IMG/VR virus record: IMGVR_UViG_3300025433_000009
Span: 1 to 31,593 of that record
Source of the DNA: a virus
Direction: 5' to 3' (one strand)
Length of the DNA: 31,593 nt
Part shown: positions 15,145 through 26,130 of the stretch, piece after piece
How positions within the stretch are numbered: position 1 is the stretch's first letter
Layout of the letters: each line of letters starts with the position of its first letter
Notes under the pieces: generated by a model
Database searches by the model: none
Told to the model about the DNA's origin: nothing
The model's input: only the letters and a program-made list of their open reading frames with translations
Translations under genes and position numbers: made by a program

Positions 15145-16272
15145 ATGAATAAAGCGAATCAAATACTACAAAATAGAGTTTCAGGACGCAGGGTTCAAGT
15201 CGGTTCAATTAATCAGGCGGTTCAAAGATTCAACCAAATGATTAATGCAGATGCCCAGCTACGCCGTGAGATTTTGAAGCCGGTATATGATAGATTAAAA
15301 TATGCTAGTGGAAACACTGTTAATGGTATTTCGTTCATTACTGAATTAAAAACCAGACAAGGAAGTCTCGGCGAACAGTTTATAAGTGAAATTACTGTTG
15401 GCTTGATTTCCGATAACCAAGATGCATTATTAGGCTATTCAGAAAATACATCCATAGAGATTCCTACCGTCAGTGAGCTAGTTCAATATATAAATGATAA
15501 ACGAAAGTATTTTGCAGGCGGACTAAGGGCGGCTACTGAGCTTAATAATGAAATTATGAGAAGAAGGACTCAATCGCTACGAAATATTTTTGACAAGAAG
15601 AATAAAGTCGGCGGATTTGATTCTAGCGATGGAGCAATAATTGAAGATATGGCTAAGGCTATTCGTGGCAGAATGGTAAGGCGCGTGTTGGGCGGACATC
15701 CATCCACAAAGGGTAGTGAATATGTATTAGTAGGTCACTATAAAAGCACAATGAATCGTGGTAATTTTAAAAATCAAAACAGGCAATTTGTGGCTCCTAG
15801 ATATATAAAGAAAAATAACCCGCTATTAACACTTGTCGGGGGTACCGGCGAGTTAAATATAGTTGCGAGAGAAGCGCTTACTGCATATTTAAGAACATTC
15901 TTTGAGCAGGTGCCAAGAGCAGTTCAGGGCAAAAGCACTTCGCCAATAACTCAACTTTCTTCAATGATTGGTTCATATATGAAGATTAGAGAACAGTTTT
16001 CTGGAAATAAAAGCTTCCAGAGTGCAGAGAAACACGTGCAGGAGCTGACTGGATATATGAATCAATTAAAGCATCAAGACAAGTCAGTCTCTCTTGCTAA
16101 GGTAAAGGAATTTAGGGATATTCAAATTATGATACAAATGGGTGTAGCTGATTCTGAAATTAAATATATAATGAGCCTATATAAGAGTCAAATAAAAAGC
16201 ATGATGGGAACGAAAGAACGTGTTGGGGCTAGATTCAAGCGTGCTCTTAAAAGGATAAAACCAAAAGGATAA
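15145..16272 (+). CDS. hypothetical tail-region protein
   Basis: 375 residues, basic, immediately before the tape measure. Segments include INQAVQRFNQMINADAQLRRE, ELNNEIMRRRTQSLRNIFDKK, a beta-like SEYVLVGHYKSTMNRGNF and a basic end ARFKRALKRIKPKG. Helical ends around a mixed middle suggest a tail completion or minor tail protein, but no family was recognised. It is 3 nt after the preceding stop, in the same reading frame, and 3 nt before the tape measure ATG. Confidence 0.5.
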   Translation: MNKANQILQNRVSGRRVQVGSINQAVQRFNQMINADAQLRREILKPVYDRLKYASGNTVNGISFITELKTRQGSLGEQFISEITVGLISDNQDALLGYSENTSIEIPTVSELVQYINDKRKYFAGGLRAATELNNEIMRRRTQSLRNIFDKKNKVGGFDSSDGAIIEDMAKAIRGRMVRRVLGGHPSTKGSEYVLVGHYKSTMNRGNFKNQNRQFVAPRYIKKNNPLLTLVGGTGELNIVAREALTAYLRTFFEQVPRAVQGKSTSPITQLSSMIGSYMKIREQFSGNKSFQSAEKHVQELTGYMNQLKHQDKSVSLAKVKEFRDIQIMIQMGVADSEIKYIMSLYKSQIKSMMGTKERVGARFKRALKRIKPKG

Positions 16273-16275
16273 ATT

Positions 16276-19200
16276 ATGGCTAAGAATAAAGTTGTAGATG
16301 TACAGGCGTCGATAGAATTTGAAGGACTTGAAAAGTTACTTAGAAACCTTGAACGGCTTAAGGGCAATAAGAAAAACATAAAAGCTCTCAATGAATTAAT
16401 TGGAACTATTGCCGCATCAAAAGAAGTGTTGTCTCAATTTAAAGGCGACTCAATGGCTGATGATGCCAGCACATATGTGTTCAAACTGGGCAAAGTTGCA
16501 GAACAATTTAATAGAATAAAGTTTGGTGATATTCTTTCCGGCATGAAGAATGGTGATGATGCTGTAAAAGAAATCAAAAAAATATATACTAAGGTAAATA
16601 ATTATAAGGATAAAATTGATAGGCTTGTTTTTTCGGCAGAAAGAAATATTAGGAAAAAAACATCTGCAATCACTTCGCCGATAGTTACCGGAAGTTCAGC
16701 TACAAAGGAAACCGCTGGAGAGCTTCGGAATAGAAAGTATCTACAGCGAGTAGAAAATAACACCGCAATCCGAGAAGGGAAGAGAATTGATAAAAATAGT
16801 GCATATAGGCAGAAAATAGAAAACAATACGGCTCTTAGAAATAGTCGTAGAATGGATAAAGCTTCTGCCGAAAGGGCGCGAATCGATAAGGCTGAAGTCA
16901 GGGCTTATGCAACCAGTGGAACAGATACGCTTTCAAGAACTAAGAGGGCAACTAGCTTCCAAACGTCTGGTGATACCGACAAGGAAATCACTCGCAGGAA
17001 GAAGAATGTCGTTCTACTCAAACAGGAAGAAGCACTTAAGAAGAAATTATTCAACATTAGCCCAACTGAGGAAAGCGCGAGAGCCCTTGAAGTTGCGACC
17101 AAGAATAGGCTTAAGGGTGAGAAACTAGTCACGGAAATAATTGCTAGGCGTAACTTATTGCTAGACAGTGAAAAGACCAAAATAAAAGCCGCCAAAGATG
17201 AGGCAAAAAAGCAAGTTGACTTAGCCAAGGAAAGAGCCGACATCGAGGCTGCTAGAATTAAAACTGAACGAGAGGGAATTATAGCTACTGCTAAAAAGGA
17301 TATATATAGCGGAGTTACCAAAAAGGACATTAGCAAGATAACTTCAATCGGCGGGGCTGATTCTGAAATAGAAAATAGAAAGCAAATATTAGCACTGCGG
17401 AAACTTGAAGAAGCCGAGCTCCTGAAGCAAGTAAATGCATCAGCCAACTTAAAAGAAACTGAACGATTAATTACTAAATACAAAGAAGCTCGCCTTGCAA
17501 CCAAGAATGCCAGCGCGGATATCAAGGCTGTTGAGGTCAGGAAGCAAGAACTTGCTGTTGAAGTTAAAATATCTAATAAAATAAAAGAAATTACTGAACG
17601 CATTCAACACCTTAGCACCAAAGATGGCAAAATTAGTTTTGAGGAAGCCAAGCGCAGTGTTGAGTCCATTAATTCTGAGATTAGAAAGCTTCCCGCGAAT
17701 ATAAGAAAAGCCAAGACTAAGGGATTTTCAGAAGACTTAAACAAAGCCGGAATCTCGGTAAAGCGCGTCAACAGTGGGCTAAAGCTTGTTTCTCACAGCA
17801 TGAATCGTGTTGAGGGCAAAATAACAGGTGTAATCAAAAAGATGTTCTCGTGGGAGAAGATTGTTCAGAGAGCCTCATTTGTTATGACGGCAACATTATC
17901 ATATAAGCTGTTTGACTATTTTGTCCGCGGACTAAAAACAGCCATTGCTACCAACCTGAAACTTAATGACGAGCTTGCTAAAACATTTGCTTTATTGACT
18001 GGAATTAGCAAATCACAAAAAGACATCCTGACAAGCGGAACTGCTGAGCTGGCAAGAAAATATAGGCTCGAATTGAATGATGTTTCAGATGCATTATATC
18101 AAATTATCTCAGCCCAAGTCGGAGTTGCTGAAGCCAGCCAAGTATTAGAAGCCTCATTAAAGCTAGCCGTTGGAGGATTTGCATCTGCGAAGGACTCGGC
18201 GCTGGCGTTGGTTCAGATATTAAATGCATTTGACCTCAGTGCCTCGCAGGCTACTCATGTTGCGGATGTTATGTTCCAGACTACCAAGCTTGGTATTATT
18301 ACCACACAGCAATATTCAACAGAAATTAGCAAAGTTGCGGCTACTGCGTCGTTGTTTGGTCTTTCAATCGAAGAAGTTTCAGCAGTTATATCCACAATGA
18401 CCAGAAATGGAGTCAAGGTATCTCATGCATTTACTTCATTAAACCAGTTACTTATGACTATCGCGAAACCTACTGAAAAAGCCAAAAAACTTATGAACCT
18501 ATATGGTGTCTCGATGTCAATGAATGATGTGAGAGCTAAGGGCTTGATTGGAACACTACAAGAGCTTGGCGGAGTTCTGGGCAGTGAAGAGGCTATTACC
18601 ACCATCTTTAAAAATAGAACCGGCTTTAGGGCTATGGCTTCATTAGTTCAGAACCAACAGGACTATATTGCTGATTTGATAAAAATGTATGATAGCGTTG
18701 GTGAGGCTGAGACTGCATCTACGGCAAGATTAAATACCACTTCCGCGTTGCTCAGGAAAATCAAGGTTGATGCAACTGAAGCCGGCAGAGTAATTGGGGC
18801 TGGCTTAGAACCTGCTATTAGAACATTAGCTAAGGGGTTTAGTAATTTCCTTGTAGGCGTGGTTAACGCATTGCCATATATCATTAACGGAGTAAAAACA
18901 CTCGCGGCACAAATATTTCTAATGAAGCTTCCACTTATGCTCAGCTTAACGCGGAAGGGATTAGTTGGAATTAAGAATATAGTGAGCCTATTGGTAGTCC
19001 AGATGAGGACTGCACTGAAACCATCGCTCAGGGCTGTTGGACAGACGGCTACGATGGCATGGGCGGAGGCAACATTAGGGCTATCTATCCTTATTGGATT
19101 AATATTGCAGGCAGTATCTGCACTTGCCACATATCAAAAGAAAGTGAGACATCAGAAATTAATAAAATCTCTGGGTCTTGAGGATGCCACTGCCGAGCTA

Positions 19201-21951
19201 GGTCAACTCAATAGACAAATTGAAAACATGAATTCCAACCTCTCCAAAATAGATGGCATGGCGAAACTATTAGAGCAATCTAATCAGTTAAAAATATCCA
19301 TGAGGGGCAACAATAAATTACAGGATGAATTTGCTGAAACAATATCTAAGATTGTTGGAAAAAATGTTACATATAATGGAATATTAAAAAACTCAAAAAC
19401 ACTTATAGAGGAGATGAGTACTGCATATGAAGACCAAGCAAAGCTGATGTTTAAGATGCAGGTTCGCCAGCAGAAACTAACCGTTCAAACCGGTATTCGC
19501 TCATCTATTGATAGACTTGGTAGCAATAAATTGCTTAATCCGAAACTTAGCGCATACGGTAGGGCTAGAGACTTTTATGACAAGAATAAAACTGACGATA
19601 ACACTAACCAAGAAGTCATTAATGCATATACTCAGTCTAGCATACGAGGTGGTGGTTTTGGCAGAACTGCAAATCGTATAAATATGACCGACTTATTAAA
19701 CCTTGCGAGCGGAGAAATTAATGATAATACCAATGTATTACAGGGCACTAAAATTGAACTTGCCCAGAAGAATATATCAGACCTTTCTAAGTCATTGGTA
19801 GAAACACTAAGAACCGTAGATTCACTTACTGATAAGGAAACTTTAGACAAGCTTAGAATCGATGCTGAGAAATTAGAAGATGATGCAATAGGCTTTAAGG
19901 ACGAGCTCACTAAAGACCAAGGAAAAGTTGAGACATTTAGAAATGAACAAGCTAGTATAGCCAGTAATATATTACTTTATTTAGATTATATTGATGCCGC
20001 AAACATTAACTTTAAGCGTCCAAAACCAGTCAAAACCGAAGCTAAGAAACTAGCTGAAAAATTAAGTGATTTCCAAGAAGCATATTTAGACTTGCTTAGA
20101 AAAATGGGACTGACTGCTGAGTCGTCATTTGCTGATGCTCTTGCGGATTTGCAGAAGAAAATAAAGGAAGAAGGGCTAGGCAAGGATAGTGATTTAATTG
20201 CACTAGAAACCATTGGTAAAGCATCAGTTGGATTTGCAGACTTTGATGATGCGATAAAAACTAAGGTCAACTCAATAGATGCAATTTATGATAAAGTTGG
20301 AAAAGCCACAGGCGCATTAGCCACATCTAAACGACAGGCGGTACCAATGACGGGGGCTTCCGATTCATTAAAGAGTAGCGAAAATCTAGATTTAGCTAAA
20401 GCTGGAGAGGATATAGATGCTTTAGCTTTCGCGAAAATAAAAAACAATGAAATTATTCTATCCAATTTATTTGAAAAAGAGGTACTTGCTTACTTTGGCT
20501 CGCTCACAAGTGATTTAGAGAGAGTTAAATTTGTTACTGATTTAGGAGTAGTTGAATCTGAATATAAAAAATTCATAAAGAGTTTAGCATCCAAATCAAT
20601 GGATGATTTAGAAAATATGCTATTAGAGGAGGGAACAACTAAGCTCAAATCTAGCATAATTAAAACGGTGATGGCTGACCGTCAGGCTAAGTTTGTAGAT
20701 GCTATTGTTGGATTCGGTAAGGACTATGGTATTGACGAGAAGGGTGTTCGTTCTAGCATGAAGGATATGACATCATTATATGGCTATCTCGAAACACAGC
20801 TGGACATATATGGCGTTACAATGCGAGACTTCAATGCATTATTGATAGCCCAGATAGAAGGTGATGACAAAGAGGTCATTCGCCTTAATGCTAAGATAGT
20901 GGATAGGGGTGGTGTTGCTGTTCCCGATTTATCAAGTAAGTTACCTGAAGACTTTGAGAAATGGGCTCCAAAAGCCCAGCGTGATTACAAGTCAAGCATC
21001 ATCGGCAAGCCTGAAGATAGAACTTCATTATCTGAGATTTCAGGTGGCGACGCAAAAGATATGTTAATGAATAGCATTACAGGAGGAAAGGAACTCACTG
21101 CCGGCGATGCTCTTAATCAAGTCGAAGGAAAAGCTATGGAAGTCGGAATGGCGGCATGGCAGACATATTTAGACGGCAAAGTCACTGCACTTGAAAATGA
21201 AAAAGAACGATTGCTCAAGGTAGAAGAAGACGCTCTTGCTGCTCAGCAGGAAATGAGCAATAGAATGTTAGCTAATGATAACTTATCATCCCAGCAACGC
21301 GAAGCCCTGACCAAGCGCATGGAGGCAAAGAAACTTGCCAGTGCTAAAAAACAACAAGACATTCAGGATAAGTTTGACAAGAAGATTGCTGAAAAGAAAA
21401 AAGAAAACGCCATCAAGGAAGTTTGGCTGGAACACTTTAAAGCTATTGCAATAATCTGGGCGAAGGCATTGTCTATTAACTTCCCAGAGGGAGTTCCAAT
21501 GGCGGCGGCGTTAACTGCTATCTTAACAGGGCTTACTGCTATTCAGGCAAATCAAATCGACAAACAGCAATTCTCAGAAGGTGGATATACAGGTCGTGGC
21601 GACAAGCATGAACCTGCCGGAACTGTTCATAAAGGTGAGATTGTTATTGACAAGAAGACCACCGACAAGAACTATGGTGCACTGATGAGTATGTATGGAG
21701 CGTTGAAAGGCGGAATGGACTTTAGAGACTTTGCCACATCGTTCCTTATAAATGGGAGAATGAAGAAGTCTCCGATAACTAATAACACAAATAGCTTTGC
21801 CAGCGGCGGATATGTGGGTCATAGAAATAGCTCAAATAGCGAAACAATGCACATTGCAATCGACTTACAGGGTGCAAAGGTAATAGATGCTGTTGACCTT
21901 CACAAAATGGTCGAGGTTGGCGGAAAACGAAGGAGAACTATTAATGGCTGA
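16276..21951 (+). CDS. tail tape measure protein, TP901-type
   Basis: 1,891 residues. Residues about 1-540 are a charged coiled coil with short repeats (RVENNTAIREGKRIDKNSA, KIENNTALRNSRRMDKASA). Residues about 545-870 hold the TP901-type core (DELAKTFALLTGISKSQ, GTAELARKYRLELNDVSDAL, GIITTQQYSTEISKVAATAS, GLSIEEVSAVISTMTRNGVK). Hydrophobic helices follow near 870-950 (ATLGLSILIGLILQAVSAL) and 1730-1760. The C terminus has GGYTGRGDKHEPAGTVHKGE, the usual ending. It sets tail length; at the usual 0.15 nm per residue a tail near 280 nm is expected. TCGA is not enriched here (about 11 copies; about 20 expected). Confidence 0.95.
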   Translation: MAKNKVVDVQASIEFEGLEKLLRNLERLKGNKKNIKALNELIGTIAASKEVLSQFKGDSMADDASTYVFKLGKVAEQFNRIKFGDILSGMKNGDDAVKEIKKIYTKVNNYKDKIDRLVFSAERNIRKKTSAITSPIVTGSSATKETAGELRNRKYLQRVENNTAIREGKRIDKNSAYRQKIENNTALRNSRRMDKASAERARIDKAEVRAYATSGTDTLSRTKRATSFQTSGDTDKEITRRKKNVVLLKQEEALKKKLFNISPTEESARALEVATKNRLKGEKLVTEIIARRNLLLDSEKTKIKAAKDEAKKQVDLAKERADIEAARIKTEREGIIATAKKDIYSGVTKKDISKITSIGGADSEIENRKQILALRKLEEAELLKQVNASANLKETERLITKYKEARLATKNASADIKAVEVRKQELAVEVKISNKIKEITERIQHLSTKDGKISFEEAKRSVESINSEIRKLPANIRKAKTKGFSEDLNKAGISVKRVNSGLKLVSHSMNRVEGKITGVIKKMFSWEKIVQRASFVMTATLSYKLFDYFVRGLKTAIATNLKLNDELAKTFALLTGISKSQKDILTSGTAELARKYRLELNDVSDALYQIISAQVGVAEASQVLEASLKLAVGGFASAKDSALALVQILNAFDLSASQATHVADVMFQTTKLGIITTQQYSTEISKVAATASLFGLSIEEVSAVISTMTRNGVKVSHAFTSLNQLLMTIAKPTEKAKKLMNLYGVSMSMNDVRAKGLIGTLQELGGVLGSEEAITTIFKNRTGFRAMASLVQNQQDYIADLIKMYDSVGEAETASTARLNTTSALLRKIKVDATEAGRVIGAGLEPAIRTLAKGFSNFLVGVVNALPYIINGVKTLAAQIFLMKLPLMLSLTRKGLVGIKNIVSLLVVQMRTALKPSLRAVGQTATMAWAEATLGLSILIGLILQAVSALATYQKKVRHQKLIKSLGLEDATAELGQLNRQIENMNSNLSKIDGMAKLLEQSNQLKISMRGNNKLQDEFAETISKIVGKNVTYNGILKNSKTLIEEMSTAYEDQAKLMFKMQVRQQKLTVQTGIRSSIDRLGSNKLLNPKLSAYGRARDFYDKNKTDDNTNQEVINAYTQSSIRGGGFGRTANRINMTDLLNLASGEINDNTNVLQGTKIELAQKNISDLSKSLVETLRTVDSLTDKETLDKLRIDAEKLEDDAIGFKDELTKDQGKVETFRNEQASIASNILLYLDYIDAANINFKRPKPVKTEAKKLAEKLSDFQEAYLDLLRKMGLTAESSFADALADLQKKIKEEGLGKDSDLIALETIGKASVGFADFDDAIKTKVNSIDAIYDKVGKATGALATSKRQAVPMTGASDSLKSSENLDLAKAGEDIDALAFAKIKNNEIILSNLFEKEVLAYFGSLTSDLERVKFVTDLGVVESEYKKFIKSLASKSMDDLENMLLEEGTTKLKSSIIKTVMADRQAKFVDAIVGFGKDYGIDEKGVRSSMKDMTSLYGYLETQLDIYGVTMRDFNALLIAQIEGDDKEVIRLNAKIVDRGGVAVPDLSSKLPEDFEKWAPKAQRDYKSSIIGKPEDRTSLSEISGGDAKDMLMNSITGGKELTAGDALNQVEGKAMEVGMAAWQTYLDGKVTALENEKERLLKVEEDALAAQQEMSNRMLANDNLSSQQREALTKRMEAKKLASAKKQQDIQDKFDKKIAEKKKENAIKEVWLEHFKAIAIIWAKALSINFPEGVPMAAALTAILTGLTAIQANQIDKQQFSEGGYTGRGDKHEPAGTVHKGEIVIDKKTTDKNYGALMSMYGALKGGMDFRDFATSFLINGRMKKSPITNNTNSFASGGYVGHRNSSNSETMHIAIDLQGAKVIDAVDLHKMVEVGGKRRRTING

Positions 21952-24403
21952 TATTAATATAAGGCTTACTGATGAGAATGGAGATGACTTGGTTGATTCT
22001 GGTAAATTGACTAGCTTGCTCGATGGAAGTGGTGTTTCTATTGACGATGACAAAATCGTAGGCATGGATAATTTTACTATCAATGAAAAGCGAGCTAAAA
22101 TAAAGTTAAGTATGCCGCATAATAATCCCGCCTTGAAAACTCAGCTTGAAACATTATTGCTAGATTCTGATAATTTAATACATGACGGAACACTAACCGA
22201 AGAGCACAATGTCATAGAGATTAAAAATTCAGACATCCTAGAGGTTTTTGGTGATAAAAGAATGTTCAATAGGTCTATGCGTGGAATGACTCAAACATGG
22301 GAGGCTGGCGCATCAGCCGGAACATTCTATATTCAGTCTCGAATTATGCATGGAGTATTCTTTCAGATATTTTATAGAGCGTGTAATACTACTAGAGCAA
22401 TCCCAGTTAAAGATTCAATGGGTTGCTTGGCTCGCAGTATAATTAAAACCATTGGAATGAACTCTACTTATAATGTTACTGATGCGACTACTGGTGAAAC
22501 GATTGTTACCTACGCGGAACTCCCAGCCCTAATTAATGGTTACTTTTCAACATTCATTAATAATGATATACTAGATGAGACAGTTGTTGGATATATAGTA
22601 AACCTATTGATGCACATGATGTTTTTTCGCGACTATGCAAGCTTCCGTAGACTATTTAGGTTGCAAGTTCAATTAATTGCTGACTGGCTAAAAGACAGCG
22701 AATCATTTGTAGATTTTGACTATCCTCATGAAAATGCAAGTTACACAACTATTCCAAAATCAGCACTTATATCTGGAGACCGAGCGTGGGAATCGTGGAT
22801 ACTGGCAGGGTTGTTTTCATCAATACTTAAATATGAGGATTACCTTGAGCTTATTAGAATATTCGACCTTAATGGCGGGTTGTTAATTGAAACAAATTTA
22901 GCGTCTAAGTTCTCAATAGACGATACTGGCTTTGTTTATGATGAACCTTGGTCAAACTGGCATGTTTGGAATTATTCTCCATATTATGACTCTATGTTGT
23001 TTTACGCTAATCCAGAATTAGTTTATTCAAGAAATATTGTGCCGACAGACCACCCTAATTATGACATTATAGGCACGATAACTAGAGAGGGAGAAACCTG
23101 TAATAGATTTATAGATGAAGTAATTAAAGAAGAAAAATTATTAAAATTTGCTAAAAAAAATACTCTCCCCGGAATCCAATTCGGAAAAATACAAACGGAA
23201 ACATTGGCTGAGACCACCGAAAATGGCTCTCGCGTAGAATTCACAGATACAGATAATCCAGAACTCGGAATTACATTTACTCGGGTTAAAAGAACATTTG
23301 GATTAGCGAGCGTTGAAAGCGATTCAGCATCAGAAGCCCTTATGTATAAGGTTCCAGAAAACCGTTCCGCTATACGCTATAAATTTTTAATTGAGAATAT
23401 TGACCCATACAAAGCATTCGATGACCCTACAAGTACATCGGTTTTTAGAACTACATCATTCAGCAATGATAATTGGATGTATTTCGATAATATAGTATGT
23501 CGTGAACAAGCACTTCCTATTCCCATAAATGACCCCGGCGGTTCGCTCCAGTATGAAACCTATGTTGACAACCTACCCTGCTTTGACGAAGAGGATGAAT
23601 CCCAAATTGATGATTTTGGATTATATATATATAAAGATTTCTTTACTAAGTATTATACTAAAAATAAATCTAAACTTATGAATATATATCTTGAAGTAAA
23701 TTTGGGCACCCAAAGAATTTATACCGGCATTGTCGATTTTGGAAGTGTGTCGATTGTAAAAAATGATTCTATTTCATTCGGCACAACAGATGCTATTGGT
23801 GTAATGATTGAAAACATGAACAAGCTTGCCGACTTTGTCACGTTTTCTCAGTTCGACACCGGCAATCAATTTACGGCAGATATTCGAGCAGGTTCAACAC
23901 TAAGGAGTGCAATAGAAACTGTCATTAGGCAGGGTTATCCATATGCAACTAGATTCAGAGACCTAAGTTCTAATTTCTCATTTGACACTAGTGATTATGG
24001 CGTGGACAATAAGATACTCGAAGATGTTTCTATGCCAGATGCTTTAATTGCAGGTATTCAGTGTTCTCAAAAAATACTAACGACAGATGCTTATGGCAGG
24101 ATATACTTAAAGAACTTTAATTTGGGAGAAGTTAAGGCAATAAATAGCATTATATTGTCAGAAAAAGATAATACGAATATTGATGCGGATTTATTTACCA
24201 CCGATAATCTTTCAGTGATAGCAGGATGGAATTCATTTGCGCCGGAAATTACATCAACCTATATGTCGATTAGAAACAAATACTCTATCAATAAAGAACT
24301 CGAACTACTGTCAGAAGAAATAGATATAAATTTACTTGACAAAATAGAAATAGATAACGAAGAATACATTGTATTAGGTATAAAGCATAATTTAAGGAGT
24401 TAA
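21944..24403 (+). CDS. large distal tail / tail hub protein
   Basis: 819 residues starting at an ATG with AAGGAG upstream and overlapping the tape measure stop by 8 nt; an in-frame start at 21887 lacks a ribosome site. It begins MADINIRLTDENGDDLVDSG and ends with LLDKIEIDNEEYIVLGIKHN, the kind of closing beta segment seen in baseplate/tail hub proteins. The middle contains two copies of a hub-like pattern around IYTGIVDFGSVSIVKN and FTADIRAGSTLRSAIETVI. Location right after the tape measure matches hub or tail-associated proteins. No lysozyme or peptidase motif was seen. Function is from position and the closing motif. Confidence 0.6.
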   Translation: MADINIRLTDENGDDLVDSGKLTSLLDGSGVSIDDDKIVGMDNFTINEKRAKIKLSMPHNNPALKTQLETLLLDSDNLIHDGTLTEEHNVIEIKNSDILEVFGDKRMFNRSMRGMTQTWEAGASAGTFYIQSRIMHGVFFQIFYRACNTTRAIPVKDSMGCLARSIIKTIGMNSTYNVTDATTGETIVTYAELPALINGYFSTFINNDILDETVVGYIVNLLMHMMFFRDYASFRRLFRLQVQLIADWLKDSESFVDFDYPHENASYTTIPKSALISGDRAWESWILAGLFSSILKYEDYLELIRIFDLNGGLLIETNLASKFSIDDTGFVYDEPWSNWHVWNYSPYYDSMLFYANPELVYSRNIVPTDHPNYDIIGTITREGETCNRFIDEVIKEEKLLKFAKKNTLPGIQFGKIQTETLAETTENGSRVEFTDTDNPELGITFTRVKRTFGLASVESDSASEALMYKVPENRSAIRYKFLIENIDPYKAFDDPTSTSVFRTTSFSNDNWMYFDNIVCREQALPIPINDPGGSLQYETYVDNLPCFDEEDESQIDDFGLYIYKDFFTKYYTKNKSKLMNIYLEVNLGTQRIYTGIVDFGSVSIVKNDSISFGTTDAIGVMIENMNKLADFVTFSQFDTGNQFTADIRAGSTLRSAIETVIRQGYPYATRFRDLSSNFSFDTSDYGVDNKILEDVSMPDALIAGIQCSQKILTTDAYGRIYLKNFNLGEVKAINSIILSEKDNTNIDADLFTTDNLSVIAGWNSFAPEITSTYMSIRNKYSINKELELLSEEIDINLLDKIEIDNEEYIVLGIKHNLRS

Positions 24404-24404
24404 G

Positions 24405-25034
24405 ATGGCATTTGTATATAATCCACTAAGAGGAAATATCGGAGTAGTTCAATTCAGCCATTATGATGATAATGTATTGGTTAATACTGTACTCATCAAT
24501 GTTATTGATTACTCCGAGCCAATGGAGGCATCATCCTTCAATAAAATATATGAAGATATAAATGGTAACTTAATAGTTAACTCATTTGGATACAGGCAAA
24601 CAATCAAATTCTCAGTGGTTAATTCGGACAACTTTCCGATGGCTGTTAATTCCACCAAGTCAAATCGACGCTGTATTCAAGAAATTGCAATGATGATTAA
24701 TGACCAGACACGCGAGCCGGATAGATATAGAACCACACTTAAATATAGATGGGATGATAATATTTCACTTGCAATAAATGCGGTCTATACTGGTGATAGA
24801 GAATTAGTAGAATTAGTCGAGGGCGGAAATGTTGCTCAAATCATAAATTTAGAGTTTAAATCTGTAGATGTTTCTAATCAATTTAATCTTGGCGATGATG
24901 CAGATGCAGCCGACCCTGATAGAATAGTATTCATAACCGAGGGTTCAGTAGCTCCTAATGAAGTAATTTTCATAACGGAACATAATAATAATATAATTGA
25001 GAAAGAAGTTGACCCATACGATATAAACCCATAA
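24405..25034 (+). CDS. putative distal tail protein
   Basis: 209 residues, one base after the hub gene, with AAGGAG inside the end of that gene. MAFVYNPLRGNIGVVQFSHY, GYRQTIKFSVVNSDNFPMAV and YRTTLKYRWDDNISLAINAV indicate an all-beta protein. The acidic C terminus (FITEGSVAPNEVIFITEHNN) repeats a VIFITE motif twice. It is probably part of the tail tip. No family assigned. Confidence 0.5.
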   Translation: MAFVYNPLRGNIGVVQFSHYDDNVLVNTVLINVIDYSEPMEASSFNKIYEDINGNLIVNSFGYRQTIKFSVVNSDNFPMAVNSTKSNRRCIQEIAMMINDQTREPDRYRTTLKYRWDDNISLAINAVYTGDRELVELVEGGNVAQIINLEFKSVDVSNQFNLGDDADAADPDRIVFITEGSVAPNEVIFITEHNNNIIEKEVDPYDINP

Positions 25035-25043
25035 GGAGAAATA

Positions 25044-26129
25044 ATGCCAGTAACATATCAAAAAATAAGTGAACTAGATGAAAGGATAATCACAGGAGTA
25101 ACAGAGACGGAGCAATTCCTGCTCTATGATGAGGCTATAAATTACAGAATGGGGATAATCACTCTTTCTGAATACATTTTAGGCTTATATGGCGGTGTGG
25201 TGAGACCTATCGGCACAGACGTGGATGGAGCCATAGTAACAACCAATGCTACCCAAACATTGACAAATAAGGGATTATATAGTCCTCTAATCAACGGCTA
25301 CACAACCACAGTGCATGGAGATAAACTTAATTACCTCAGCACGGCTACAAGCGACATTCAAGCCCAGATTACAAGCAATGATGTGGATATTTCAAGTAAT
25401 GCGTCAGCTATTTCGGGCAATGCATCGGATATTGCAAACTTGGAAACGGCAGATGTAGCCCATGATGCAATACTTGCAGGCTATGGCACGAATTCACAAG
25501 GAGTATTGGTAACAACTGATGGTACTCAGCAATTAGCGAATAAAGACCTAATTTACCCTAAGATTAATAATGTACTCCTTACAACAACTGGCAATCAGCT
25601 CAATTACCTAGACACAGTCACAAGTGATGTTCAAACACAGCTTAATGTTAATAATGCATCTATTGCAAGCAATCATGGGTTTGTCGTAGCCAATATATCG
25701 GATATTGCAGATAATGTAATAGATATTGAAGCCTTAGAAGTAGCAAGCACATCCCACGAATCCAGACTAGATACTATTGATATTGCTCAGATGAAAATTA
25801 CTAATACAATTAAGATGTATCCATTGATATTTCAGACCGGGGCAGGCGTGACAACCATTGTTATTAATCAGTCAGATATACTCGCACTTTTATCGCTCGA
25901 TGCCGATTATGTTGTCGACCCATATACTGTTAGACCGGAAATTAATACCTTATCAGGGTCTGGCATAATCACGATTACTCCATTGAACTCATACGATTGG
26001 AGGATTTATACTCAAACTCCCCTTGGTCATAACATACAGCTCGATACATTCACCTTCACAGGACTAACAGCTAGCACTGAATACTCAATGACGCTAACAT
26101 TCTTGATGAAGTATAAGTGGATTCAGTAA
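25044..26129 (+). CDS. tail fibre-like protein
   Basis: 361 residues with AAGGAG before the ATG. Two copies of a fibre motif occur: TNATQTLTNKGLYSPLING with HGDKLNYLSTATSDIQAQI, and TDGTQQLANKDLIYPKINN with TGNQLNYLDTVTSDVQTQL. The TLTNKxLxxPxI element is characteristic of phage tail fibres. Between them are heptad-like DISSNASAISGNASDIANLE stretches, typical of trimeric coiled coil. The C-terminal about 110 residues form a beta domain (VNTLSGSG-type, TFTGLTASTEYSMTLTF), possibly the receptor-binding end. Confidence 0.7.
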   Translation: MPVTYQKISELDERIITGVTETEQFLLYDEAINYRMGIITLSEYILGLYGGVVRPIGTDVDGAIVTTNATQTLTNKGLYSPLINGYTTTVHGDKLNYLSTATSDIQAQITSNDVDISSNASAISGNASDIANLETADVAHDAILAGYGTNSQGVLVTTDGTQQLANKDLIYPKINNVLLTTTGNQLNYLDTVTSDVQTQLNVNNASIASNHGFVVANISDIADNVIDIEALEVASTSHESRLDTIDIAQMKITNTIKMYPLIFQTGAGVTTIVINQSDILALLSLDADYVVDPYTVRPEINTLSGSGIITITPLNSYDWRIYTQTPLGHNIQLDTFTFTGLTASTEYSMTLTFLMKYKWIQ

Positions 26130-26130
26130 C

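Noticed and set aside
16905-17603. Leftward 232-codon open frame in the tape measure gene
   Set aside because: Ser/Leu-rich translation of the coiled-coil coding strand with no ribosome site and no family similarity.
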